Of a stretch of DNA of 12,005 nucleotides, positions 1-6,788 are shown in pieces; positions within the stretch are counted from its first letter, which is position 1; each line of letters begins with the position of its first letter. The stretch spans positions 1 through 12,005 of the forward strand of contig CATOKC010000104.1 in the NCBI GenBank assembly GCA_951800675.1, written 5' to 3'. A program made the position numbers and the translations under genes. The notes under the pieces are model-generated. The model was given only the letters and a program-made list of their open reading frames with translations, did not search any database and was not told the DNA's origin. The DNA is from an uncultured Oscillibacter sp. (GTDB lineage Bacteria; Bacillota_A; Clostridia; Oscillospirales; Oscillospiraceae).

Positions 1-197
1 TGGAGAACGAGGACGCCTTCGCCGCCGGGAAGCTGGTGGGCCGGAAGGAGGGCGTCCTGGTGGGTATCTCCTCCGGCGCGGCGGTCTGGGCGGCCATCCA
101 GCTGGCCAAGCGGCCCGAGAACAGGGGCAAGACCATCGTGGCCCTGCTGCCCGATACGGGAGACCGTTACCTCTCCACGCCGCTGTTCCAGGATTGA
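1..197 (+). CDS. cysK: Cysteine synthase (O-acetylserine sulfhydrylase), 3' end only
   Basis: The frame enters the window already open (first full codon at 3) and stops with TGA at 195-197, giving the last 64 residues. The segment carries GISSGAA, the glycine/serine loop that in cysteine synthases lies near the C-terminal third, and ends in a typical C-terminal stretch ([16 protein letters not shown]). The family is a PLP enzyme that makes L-cysteine from O-acetylserine and sulfide in the cytoplasm. The catalytic lysine and N-terminal domain lie outside the window. The neighbouring operon has its own promoter, so cysK is probably not cotranscribed with it, although both concern sulfur amino acids. 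A cystathionine beta-synthase-like paralogue cannot be excluded from this fragment. Confidence 0.9.
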   Translation, partial: ENEDAFAAGKLVGRKEGVLVGISSGAAVWAAIQLAKRPENRGKTIVALLPDTGDRYLSTPLFQD

Positions 198-226
198 GGG
201 CTTCTAAAAATTCCGGCTCGGCACTG

Positions 227-254
227 CGGACTTTTGGAAAGTCCGACAGATTTT
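227..254 (+). terminator. Possible terminator after cysK
   Basis: A perfect 8-bp stem, CGGACTTT (227-234) with AAAGTCCG (238-245), closes a 3-nt loop. It lies 30 nt after the cysK stop. The T run is short and offset (TTTT at 251-254), so termination may be partial. Its position just before the next promoter fits the end of the cysK transcript. Confidence 0.45.
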
Positions 255-274
255 CCCCCTTTCCTGGTTTTTCG

Positions 275-303
275 TTGACAAAAGCGTTTTCAAGTGCTAA
301 TAT
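275..303 (+). promoter_or_regulatory. Consensus sigma-A promoter of the met operon
   Basis: TTGACA at 275-280 is separated by exactly 17 bp from TAATAT at 298-303. The -35 box is a perfect consensus match and the -10 box matches five of six positions. The transcript would start near 310 and carry a leader of about 230 nt before metN. Such a strong core promoter suggests that control is exerted after initiation, in line with the attenuator that follows. Confidence 0.85.
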
Positions 304-339
304 ACCAATCAACCAAGTATGTTAAAGGAGGCGCGCGCA

Positions 340-450
340 ATGCGTATTCGTGGTTTCCGAATGCAGGCCGGCATGTGCATGGGCATGATGAATGTCCAGC
401 GTTCTTTGCGCTCACTTGCCGCCTGCCTGAAGTACCGAGGAATCGTTTGA
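340..450 (+). CDS. Methionine-rich leader peptide of the met operon (36 aa)
   Basis: An ATG at 340 follows an AAAGGAGG Shine-Dalgarno at about 324-331 and opens 36 codons ending in TGA at 448-450. Methionine occupies residues 1, 8, 12, 14, 16 and 17, so six of 36 residues, with the cluster MCMGMM encoded at 373-390. Two cysteines (13 and 29) are also present. The frame starts about 30 nt after the predicted transcription start and ends 37 nt before a strong intrinsic terminator that precedes the methionine transporter genes. This is the arrangement of a classical attenuation leader peptide: its translation, not its product, would report the supply of charged Met-tRNA. I know no named family for it. 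It could instead be a small functional peptide, but basic residues plus a Met cluster in this position favour a sensor role. Confidence 0.75.
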   Translation: MRIRGFRMQAGMCMGMMNVQRSLRSLAACLKYRGIV

Positions 451-487
451 CCTGACGCGCCGCGCCGGTTTAACGACTGCCGGCCAA

Positions 488-517
488 AGCGGGGAGCCGT
501 GAGCTCCCCGCTTTTTT
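488..517 (+). terminator. Intrinsic terminator/attenuator before metN
   Basis: A perfect 10-bp stem, AGCGGGGAGC (488-497) with GCTCCCCGCT (503-512), closes a CGTGA loop and runs into six T's (512-517). It lies between the Met-rich leader frame and the metN ribosome binding site (525-533), so it would stop transcription of the whole downstream operon when it forms. Candidate partner segments are discussed in the findings. No SAM-I or T-box consensus element is visible in 310-487. Confidence 0.85.
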
Positions 518-539
518 GCGTCTTAAAGGAGGGATTCGC

Positions 540-1586
540 TTGATAGAACTCAACCACATTTCCAAGGATTTTGGCAGCGGACCAGGGCAGGTCCACGCCG
601 TCCGGGATGTGTCCCTTTCCATCGAGAAGGGGGAAATCTTTGGCATCATCGGCTTCTCCGGGGCGGGAAAATCCACCCTGGTCCGGTGTATGAACCTGCT
701 GGAGCGGCCCACTGCCGGGACCGTGACGGTGGACGGACAGGAGCTGACCGCCCTGGCGACGAAGGAGCTCCGGCAGGCCCGGAAGAAGACCGGCATGATC
801 TTCCAGCACTTCAACCTCATGCCCTCCCGGACGGTGTTCGGCAACGTGGCCTACCCGCTCCGGGGCAGCGGCCTCAGCAAGGCGGATATCCGGGAGAAGG
901 TCCAGAGGCTCCTGGACTTGGTGGAGATCGGGGACAAGGCGGACGCCTATCCCCGGCAGCTCTCCGGCGGGCAGAAGCAGCGGGTGGCCATCGCCCGGGC
1001 CCTGGCCAACGACCCCAAGGTCCTCCTCTGCGACGAGGCCACCTCCGCCCTGGACCCCCAGACCACCAAGGCCATCCTTTCCCTCATCAGACACCTGAAC
1101 GAGACCCTGGGCATCACCGTGGTCATCATCACTCACGAGATGGCGGTGGTCAAGGAGATCTGCGGCCGGGTGGCCGTCATGGAGCGGGGCCGGGTGGTGG
1201 AGCAGGGGGAGGCGTTCTCCATCTTCGCCAGGCCCAGGGAGCCCGTCACCCGGAGCTTCATCCGCACCACCTCCAATCTCCAGAAGATCGAGGAGCTGAT
1301 TGCCCAGGATTCCCCCGTCGTGCGTCTCAAGCCCGGGGAACTGATTGTCCGGCTGAACTACGTGGAGCGGAGTCCCTCGGAGCCCGTGATCTCCGAGGCG
1401 TCCCGGCGGTTTGACGTGTCTCTGAACATTATTTTCGCCGACATCGAGATCATTCAGGGGGCACCCATCGGCGGCACGGTGGCCATCATCGGCGGGGAGC
1501 GGGAAAGGGTGACAGCGGCGGTGGAATACCTGATTGAAAAAAACGTGGGAGTGGAGGTGCTGAAGGATGCGCGAGACGCTGGTTAA
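540..1586 (+). CDS. metN: Methionine ABC transporter, ATP-binding protein MetN
   Basis: This is the cytoplasmic ATPase of the MetNIQ importer for L- and D-methionine. I take the TTG at 540 as start because AAAGGAGGG (525-533) lies 6 nt before it; the upstream in-frame TTG at 516 lies in the terminator T run. The protein is 348 residues, usual for MetN. It shows Walker A GFSGAGKST (38-46), the ABC signature LSGGQ (141-145), Walker B VLLCDE (161-166) and the switch histidine in ITHE (H199). The region from about residue 260 to 345 matches the C-terminal NIL domain, the ACT-like methionine-binding module by which cytoplasmic methionine inhibits transport in characterised MetN proteins. The gene overlaps metI by 20 nt, which suggests translational coupling. 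A transporter for a related substrate is possible but unlikely given metI and metQ. Confidence 0.95.
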   Translation: MIELNHISKDFGSGPGQVHAVRDVSLSIEKGEIFGIIGFSGAGKSTLVRCMNLLERPTAGTVTVDGQELTALATKELRQARKKTGMIFQHFNLMPSRTVFGNVAYPLRGSGLSKADIREKVQRLLDLVEIGDKADAYPRQLSGGQKQRVAIARALANDPKVLLCDEATSALDPQTTKAILSLIRHLNETLGITVVIITHEMAVVKEICGRVAVMERGRVVEQGEAFSIFARPREPVTRSFIRTTSNLQKIEELIAQDSPVVRLKPGELIVRLNYVERSPSEPVISEASRRFDVSLNIIFADIEIIQGAPIGGTVAIIGGERERVTAAVEYLIEKNVGVEVLKDARDAG

Positions 1587-2247
1587 TTGGCTGCCTCATG
1601 TGATGGAGCGGCTTCCCGATTTGTGGGAGGCCCTGGCGGATACGCTGCTGATGGTGTTGTGGTCCGGGGCAGTTTCCTTCCTGCTGGGGATGCTTCTGGG
1701 GGTGCTGCTGACGGTGACGAAGCCGGGAAACATCCTGGAAAACCGCCCGCTGTACCAGATCGTGGACAAGGCCGTCAGTCTGTTCCGGTCCATCCCCTTC
1801 ATCATCCTGCTGACCTGGGTGATGCCCCTGTCTCGGACCCTGATGGGGACGACGCTGTACGTCCGGGGGGCCATCGTGCCCCTGGTCTTCGGGTCCGTGC
1901 CCTTCTTCTCCCGGCAGGTGGAGAGCGCTCTGGCGGAGCTGGACCATGGACTCATTGAGGCAGCTCTCTCCATGGGCTCCAGCCCTTGGGAGATTATCTT
2001 CCGAGTCTACCTCCGGGAGAGCGTAGCCGCCATCGCAAGGGGCACCACCATCACCCTGGTGAGCCTTTTGAATTTGACGGCTATGGCCGGCGTGGTAGGG
2101 GCCGGGGGCCTGGGGGACTTTGCCGTCCGCTACGGCCACGACCGGAACTGGGCCGACGTGACCAACGTGACGGTGGTGCTACTGGTGGTCATCGTCTGTA
2201 TCATCGAATTTATCGGCGGCCGGGTGGTCAGGAAGACCACCCACTAA
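1567..2247 (+). CDS. metI: Methionine ABC transporter, permease MetI
   Basis: This is the membrane subunit of the MetNIQ importer. The 226-residue length is standard for MetI. The protein has about five hydrophobic segments (roughly 24-50, 70-95, 98-115, 155-182 and 200-220), and the cytoplasmic EAA coupling loop at 131-150 (EAALSMGSSPWEIIF) contacts the ATPase. The FRSIPFIILL stretch (73-82) and the GAGGLGDFAVRYG stretch (178-190) are typical of this permease family. The ATG at 1567 lies inside the end of metN, with GGAGG about 10 nt upstream. The next gene starts 11 nt after the stop. The periplasmic-side binding partner MetQ is encoded one gene further on. Confidence 0.94.
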   Translation: MRETLVNWLPHVMERLPDLWEALADTLLMVLWSGAVSFLLGMLLGVLLTVTKPGNILENRPLYQIVDKAVSLFRSIPFIILLTWVMPLSRTLMGTTLYVRGAIVPLVFGSVPFFSRQVESALAELDHGLIEAALSMGSSPWEIIFRVYLRESVAAIARGTTITLVSLLNLTAMAGVVGAGGLGDFAVRYGHDRNWADVTNVTVVLLVVIVCIIEFIGGRVVRKTTH

Positions 2248-2258
2248 GGAGGATGTAC

Positions 2259-3218
2259 ATGGAACTGCAAAGGCGAAAGGTTGTCATCATTGGAGCGGGG
2301 CACGTAGGCTCCCACGCGGGCTATGCCCTGCTGTCCCAAGGACTGGCGGAGGAAATCGTCTACATCGACATTGACCGCAAAAAGGCGGAGGCCCAGGCGC
2401 TGGACCTGTCCGACGCCACGGCATACCTGCCCAGCCACGCCCTTGTCCGGGCGGGAGGCTATGCCGACGCGAAAGACGCCCAGCTGCTGATTGTCGCGGC
2501 AGGGCCCCTGCCGGACATGAGCAAGGGCCAGACCCGCATGGATACCCTGCGGCAAACCATCGAAGTCATGAAGGACGTGACGGAGGGCATCCGAATGTCC
2601 GGCTTTGCCGGAATGATTTTAAGTATTTCCAATCCCGCCGACGTGATTGCCCACTACCTCCAGCACCAGCTGAACTGGCTTCCCCGGCAGGTCCTCTCCA
2701 CCAGTACCACACTGGATTCCGCCCGGCTCCGGCGGGCGATCTCCGAAGCAGTGGGTATTGACCGGAAGTCCGTCATTGCCTATGCCCTGGGGGAACACGG
2801 CGAGAGCCAGATGGTCCCCTGGTCCGCCGTCAGCATCGCGGGAAAGCCCCTGTCTCAGCTCCGGGAAGAGCAGCCGGACACGTATGGCAAACTGGACCTG
2901 GAGGCCATTGCCGCCGCCGGGCGGGCCGGGGGATGGATGATTCTCGGTGGAAAGGGCTCCACGGAATTCGGCATCGGCGCGTCCATTGCCGAGGTGGTCC
3001 GGGCTATTTTCCACGACGAAAACCGAATTCTCCCGGTATCCGTGCTTCTGGAGGGAGAATACGGCCAGCGGGACGTGTACGCCAGCGTCCCGGCCATGCT
3101 GAACCGGAACGGCGTTGCTGATATCATCGAATTGGCGCTTACTCCAGAGGAACAAGAGCGGTTCAATGCCTCTTGCGAAACCATGCGGGACAATTTCCGC
3201 CTGTCCCTGACACTATAA
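2259..3218 (+). CDS. L-lactate/malate dehydrogenase family, NAD-dependent L-2-hydroxyacid dehydrogenase
   Basis: The family interconverts L-2-hydroxyacids and 2-oxoacids with NAD(H) in the cytoplasm. I choose ATG 2259 (319 aa) because TAAGGAGG ends at 2252; the ATG at 2253 directly abuts it. The Rossmann loop GAGHVGS (12-18) and the acidic D37 in YIDID indicate NAD preference. Catalytic elements are present: R93 (GQTR), N125 (SNPAD), D153 and R156 (LDSAR) and H180 (GEHGES). The substrate-specificity loop AGPLPDMSKGQTR is unlike lactate dehydrogenase (usually GANQKPGETR) or malate dehydrogenase (Arg at that place): it is two residues longer and seems to put Met or Ser there. A larger hydrophobic substrate, as in L-2-hydroxyisocaproate dehydrogenases, is therefore likely. 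Its place between metI and metQ points to the methionine-derived 2-oxo-4-methylthiobutyrate; that substrate is inference. Confidence 0.88.
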   Translation: MELQRRKVVIIGAGHVGSHAGYALLSQGLAEEIVYIDIDRKKAEAQALDLSDATAYLPSHALVRAGGYADAKDAQLLIVAAGPLPDMSKGQTRMDTLRQTIEVMKDVTEGIRMSGFAGMILSISNPADVIAHYLQHQLNWLPRQVLSTSTTLDSARLRRAISEAVGIDRKSVIAYALGEHGESQMVPWSAVSIAGKPLSQLREEQPDTYGKLDLEAIAAAGRAGGWMILGGKGSTEFGIGASIAEVVRAIFHDENRILPVSVLLEGEYGQRDVYASVPAMLNRNGVADIIELALTPEEQERFNASCETMRDNFRLSLTL

Positions 3219-3246
3219 CAAAAATTGCTTTTTGGAGGAAATCATC

Positions 3247-4143
3247 ATGAACATCAAGAAAACTTTAACCATCGCGCTTTTCGCTGCCCTGCTGCTTCTG
3301 ACCCTGGCCGCCTGCGGAGGAGGCGCCTCTGATGGGGCCCCCGGCAGCTCCGGCGGGTCCGGAGGCTCCAACGCTCCCGCCGAGCCCGTTACAGTGACCC
3401 TGGGCGTTGTGGGCGCGATTTACGAAGACCTGTGGAAGTCTGCCCAGGAAGCGCTGAAAGCGGAGAACATCAATCTGGAATTCGTCCAGTTCTCCGACTA
3501 CGTGACCCCCAACAACGCCCTAGCCAACGGAGACATCGACCTGAACGCCTTCCAGCACCGCATTTACCTCCAAAGCGAGATTGAAAGCTATGGCTATGAG
3601 ATTCAAACCATCGGCAACACCTTTATCATCCCGCTGAACCTCTATTCTCAGAAGGTCTCCTCCGTGGAGGAGCTAAAGGACGGCGATGTGGTGGCCATCC
3701 CCGACGACCTGACCAACGGCGGCCGGGCCCTAAAAGTCCTGGAGGCAGCGGGCCTTATTAAAATCAGCGACGCGGCGGGATTCAATCCCACCTTGGAGGA
3801 TATCGAGACCTACAATGTGGGAATCACCATTGAGGAGCTGAAAGCCAACGTCATTCCCTCGGCCCTCCCGGACGTGGCCGCCGCCGTGGTGAATGGAAAC
3901 TACGCCCTGGACTTCGGCCTGAAGACCGACGAGGCGATTTACAAGGACAGCGTGCTGGACGTGGAGGAGTATTGGAACCTGATTGCCGCCCGGACTGCGG
4001 ACCTCGGCGACTCCGCCAAGGTGGAGACCTATCAGAAGGTGGTCAAAGCCTTCCAGAGCGAGGCCACGGAAAAGGTCTTCAACGAGGACTACGGCGGGTA
4101 CTTCATTAAAGTCGGCTGGGACCAGGACCTGCTGGCTCAGTAA
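3247..4143 (+). CDS. metQ: Methionine-binding lipoprotein MetQ (NlpA family)
   Basis: This is the extracellular, membrane-anchored substrate-binding protein of the MetNIQ importer. ATG 3247 lies 7 nt after GGAGGA (3234-3239). The 298-residue precursor begins with MNIKK, a hydrophobic stretch and the lipobox LAAC, which places the lipidated cysteine at residue 23. A flexible Gly/Ser-rich linker (about 24-48) follows, then the NlpA binding domain starting at VTVTLGVVG. The family stretch NGDIDLNAFQHRIYL is intact. The gene lies downstream of the dehydrogenase rather than next to metI, which is an unusual order for metNIQ. Ligand specificity within the family (L-Met, D-Met, Gly-Met or perhaps hydroxy analogues) cannot be read from the sequence. 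Confidence 0.94.
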   Translation: MNIKKTLTIALFAALLLLTLAACGGGASDGAPGSSGGSGGSNAPAEPVTVTLGVVGAIYEDLWKSAQEALKAENINLEFVQFSDYVTPNNALANGDIDLNAFQHRIYLQSEIESYGYEIQTIGNTFIIPLNLYSQKVSSVEELKDGDVVAIPDDLTNGGRALKVLEAAGLIKISDAAGFNPTLEDIETYNVGITIEELKANVIPSALPDVAAAVVNGNYALDFGLKTDEAIYKDSVLDVEEYWNLIAARTADLGDSAKVETYQKVVKAFQSEATEKVFNEDYGGYFIKVGWDQDLLAQ

Positions 4144-4155
4144 CCGGACATCCGG

Positions 4156-4198
4156 GGAGCCCCTTTCCAAGCGGGGAGGGGCTCCTCTTAAACAGGAG
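4156..4198 (+). promoter_or_regulatory. Intercistronic hairpin after metQ with overlapping SD-masking alternative
   Basis: GGAGCCCC (4156-4163) pairs perfectly with GGGGCTCC (4178-4185) across a 14-nt loop, 12 nt after the metQ stop. No good T run follows, so it looks like a transcript-stabilising or partial-attenuation hairpin. Its right arm includes CTCCT (4182-4186), which could instead pair with AGGAG (4194-4198), the Shine-Dalgarno of the next gene. The two folds are mutually exclusive. Confidence 0.45.
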
Positions 4199-4207
4199 GA
4201 ATTGACT

Positions 4208-5608
4208 ATGCAGATCGAACGGCAGGCCCTGCGGGACATCATCGGCGACGCATCCCGCCTGGTCTTTGACAGTATACCACCGGCGTACCTCACCGATGCC
4301 CTGGGCCGCCTCCACGGCCAGGCGGAGGCCTTGGTGTTCCCCCTCTCCACGGAGGAGGTCAGCGGCATCCTGGGGTACGCCCATGCGCATCACATTCCCG
4401 TCACCCCCCGGGGGGCGGGCACCAATCTGGTGGGGTCCACCGTGCCCCTCCAGGGCGGGATCATCCTGGACCTCTCCCGGATGAACCGGATTCTGGAGCT
4501 GGACCGGGATACCCTCACCGTTACCGTGGAGCCGGGCATCCTACTTCAGAACCTTCAGGCTTATGTGGAGGGCGAGGGGCTTTTCTACCCGCCGGACCCC
4601 GGCGAGAAGGCCTCCAGCATCGGCGGCAATATCAGCACCAATGCCGGGGGGATGCGGGCGGTGAAGTACGGCGTCACCCGGGACTATGTCCGGGGCCTGG
4701 AGGCCGTCCTGTGCGACGGCACGGTGATTGAAGCGGGGGGCAAGCAGGTGAAGGACGCCAGCGGCCTGAGTCTCAAGCACCTGCTCATCGGCTCCGAGGG
4801 TACTCTGGCGGTCATCACAAAATGCCTCCTCCGCCTTCTGCCCAAGCCGGAAACCTCCGTCAGCGTCCTGGTGCCCTATGGGGACCTGGGCACGGGTATC
4901 TGCGGCGTCCTGACCATCCTCCAGGCGGACGCGAATCCCACGGCGGTGGAGTTCATGGAGCGGAAGGTGGTGGCCCTGGGCGAGGAGTTCTCCGGCGTGA
5001 AGTACCCCTGTCCCCAGGCGGGAAGCTATATCCTCCTGACCTTCGACGGGCGGAAGAGCGAGGTAAAGGCCAACCTGGAGCGGGTCCGCACTCTGGCCCT
5101 GGCCAACGGGGCGATAGACTATGTGGTGCTGGAGGACCCTGCCCGGGCGGCGGACGTCTGGAAAGTCCGGGGGGCTCTGGTGAAAGCCGTGGAGGCCGTC
5201 AGCGAGCAGGAGCCCGTGGACATCGTGGTGCCCATCAGCCGCACGGCGGACTTCATCGCCTTCGTCAACGAGCTGGAGGCCGCCTCCGGCGTGCGGATGG
5301 TCAGCTTCGGCCACGCCGGAGACGGCAACGTCCACCTGTGCGTGGTCCGGGGGGACCGGGATGACGAGACCTGGGAGCGGGACCTCCACGCCGCCATGGA
5401 CCAGGCCTACCACAAGGCTTATGAGCTGGGAGGCGTGGCCTCCGGGGAGCACGGCATCGGTGTCTCCAAGCGGCGTTATTTCCTCCGGGAGTCCGTCAAG
5501 GAAAACCTCATTGTTATGAATCAGATCAAGGATGCCCTGGATCCCCTGCACATCCTGAACGACCAAAAATCCTACATTGGAGGGCACGACCATGCAGAGC
5601 CTGTCTGA
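4208..5608 (+). CDS. FAD-linked 2-hydroxyacid dehydrogenase/oxidase, GlcD family
   Basis: The family oxidises mainly D-2-hydroxyacids (glycolate, D-lactate, D-2-hydroxyglutarate and similar) to 2-oxoacids with FAD. ATG 4208 follows AGGAGGA (4194-4200) and gives 466 residues, the normal length for GlcD proteins. The N-terminal FAD-binding PCMH domain shows RGAGTNL (68-74), GGNISTNAGG (139-148) and GSEGTL (195-200). The C-terminal FAD-oxidase domain shows FGHAGDGNVH (367-376) and SGEHGIG (412-418), which hold the metal- and substrate-binding histidines. No signal peptide or iron-sulfur partner is seen, and no etfAB genes lie beside it, although related clostridial enzymes can work with electron-transfer flavoprotein. 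The gene overlaps the aminotransferase by 17 nt. With the L-specific dehydrogenase upstream, the operon could oxidise both stereoisomers of a 2-hydroxyacid; the exact substrate is not visible. Confidence 0.92.
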   Translation: MQIERQALRDIIGDASRLVFDSIPPAYLTDALGRLHGQAEALVFPLSTEEVSGILGYAHAHHIPVTPRGAGTNLVGSTVPLQGGIILDLSRMNRILELDRDTLTVTVEPGILLQNLQAYVEGEGLFYPPDPGEKASSIGGNISTNAGGMRAVKYGVTRDYVRGLEAVLCDGTVIEAGGKQVKDASGLSLKHLLIGSEGTLAVITKCLLRLLPKPETSVSVLVPYGDLGTGICGVLTILQADANPTAVEFMERKVVALGEEFSGVKYPCPQAGSYILLTFDGRKSEVKANLERVRTLALANGAIDYVVLEDPARAADVWKVRGALVKAVEAVSEQEPVDIVVPISRTADFIAFVNELEAASGVRMVSFGHAGDGNVHLCVVRGDRDDETWERDLHAAMDQAYHKAYELGGVASGEHGIGVSKRRYFLRESVKENLIVMNQIKDALDPLHILNDQKSYIGGHDHAEPV

Positions 5609-6788
5609 GCGCACCGCCGGTTTTACCGACTCGGTAATCCGCCGCATGACCCGCATTTCGAATCAGTACGGCGCGGTGAACCTCTCCCAGGGCTTCCCGG
5701 ACTTTGAGCCGCCCCGGGCTATCCTGGACCGGCTGGCAGAGGTCAGCCAGGAGGACTTCCACCAGTATTCTATCACCTGGGGGGCCCAGAACCTCCGGGA
5801 GGCCCTGGCGGCAAAGCAGTCCCGGTACATGGGCTTCCCCATCAGCCCCGACCGCGAGATTACCGTCACCTGCGGCAGCACGGAGGCCATGATGGCCGCC
5901 ATGATGACGGTGGCGAACCCCGGGGACAAGGTGGCGGTCTTCTCGCCCTTCTACGAGAACTACGGGGCGGACACCATCCTCTGCGGCGCGGAGCCCATCT
6001 ACGTGCCCCTGACGCCGCCGGACTTCCGCTTTGACCCGGAGGTCCTGGAGGACGCCTTCCGCCAGAAACCCAAGGCCCTGATTCTCTGCAACCCCTCCAA
6101 CCCCTGCGGGCGGGTCTTCACCCGGGAGGAGCTGGCGGTCATTGCCGCCCTGGCGGAGGAATACGACGCCTATGTCATAACTGACGAGGTTTATGAGCAC
6201 ATCGTCTACGCCCCCCACCGGCACACCTACTTCGCCGCTTTGCCCAGGATGCGGCAGCGGACCATCTCCTGTTCGTCGCTCTCCAAGACCTACTCCATCA
6301 CCGGCTGGCGGATGGGGTACACCATCGCCCCGCCGGAGATCACGGACCGGATCAAAAAGGTCCACGACTTCCTCACCGTGGGCGCGGCGGCCCCCCTCCA
6401 GGAGGCGGTCATCCCCGGATTGAACTTCGGCCAGGACTATTACGATGGCCTCCTGGCGGAGTACACCCACAAGCGGGACCTGTTCCTGAGAGGGCTGGAC
6501 GATTTGAAGATCGCCCACAACACGCCGGAGGGGGCCTACTACGTCCTGCTGGACATCTCCGAGTTCGGCTATGACAGCGACCTCCAGTTCTGCGAGGACC
6601 TGGCGGAAAAGGTGGGCGTGGGAGCCGTCCCCGGGTCCAGCTTCTTCCGGGAGCCGGTGAACCACCTACTCCGCTTCCACTTCGCCAAGCGGGATGAGAC
6701 TCTGCTGGAGGCCCTGAACCGGCTGGAGTCTCTGCGGGAGAAAATTCCGCCAAAGGGAAAAGGAGTTGAGTGTATATGCGGAATCTGA
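5592..6788 (+). CDS. PLP-dependent class I/II aminotransferase, YbdL/methionine-aminotransferase type
   Basis: A fold-type I aminotransferase of 398 residues. ATG 5592 follows GGAGGG (5579-5584) and overlaps the preceding gene by 17 nt. The PLP site is complete: NPSNPCG (167-173), D198 and Y201 in TDEVYEH, Schiff-base lysine K232 in SLSKTYSITGWRMGY, and the substrate-carboxylate arginine R361 in LLRFHFA. The N-terminal VNLSQGFPDFEPP and the DEVYEH and KTY..TGW patterns resemble E. coli YbdL (a methionine-preferring transaminase) and kynurenine/glutamine transaminase K-type enzymes, as I recall those sequences. Those enzymes exchange the amino group between methionine or aromatic amino acids and 2-oxoacids. 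In this operon, converting 2-oxo-4-methylthiobutyrate to L-methionine, or the reverse, is the most economical role. Aspartate or aromatic preference remains possible. Confidence 0.92.
   Translation: MQSLSERTAGFTDSVIRRMTRISNQYGAVNLSQGFPDFEPPRAILDRLAEVSQEDFHQYSITWGAQNLREALAAKQSRYMGFPISPDREITVTCGSTEAMMAAMMTVANPGDKVAVFSPFYENYGADTILCGAEPIYVPLTPPDFRFDPEVLEDAFRQKPKALILCNPSNPCGRVFTREELAVIAALAEEYDAYVITDEVYEHIVYAPHRHTYFAALPRMRQRTISCSSLSKTYSITGWRMGYTIAPPEITDRIKKVHDFLTVGAAAPLQEAVIPGLNFGQDYYDGLLAEYTHKRDLFLRGLDDLKIAHNTPEGAYYVLLDISEFGYDSDLQFCEDLAEKVGVGAVPGSSFFREPVNHLLRFHFAKRDETLLEALNRLESLREKIPPKGKGVECICGI

Noticed and set aside
310..487. SAM riboswitch or methionine T-box in the met leader
   Set aside because: I find neither the conserved T-box antiterminator sequence nor the SAM-I core, and the space is largely taken up by the leader frame with its own ribosome binding site.
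516..539. N-terminal extension of metN from TTG 516
   Set aside because: The codon lies in the terminator T run and the ribosome binding site AAAGGAGGG falls inside the extension. TTG 540 has proper spacing.
309..1136. Long open frame on the minus strand across the leader and metN
   Set aside because: It is antisense to a fully motif-supported metN. Its Gly/Leu/His-rich composition is typical of the reverse shadow of high-GC coding DNA.
1986..2258. N-terminal extension of the hydroxyacid dehydrogenase overlapping metI
   Set aside because: The extension is an out-of-frame shadow of metI. The family starts with the Rossmann strand found directly after ATG 2259, which has a strong Shine-Dalgarno.
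3983..4207. N-terminal extension of the GlcD-type enzyme overlapping metQ
   Set aside because: It is an arginine/proline-rich out-of-frame reading of metQ. ATG 4208 has an AGGAGGA site at good spacing and gives the normal family length.
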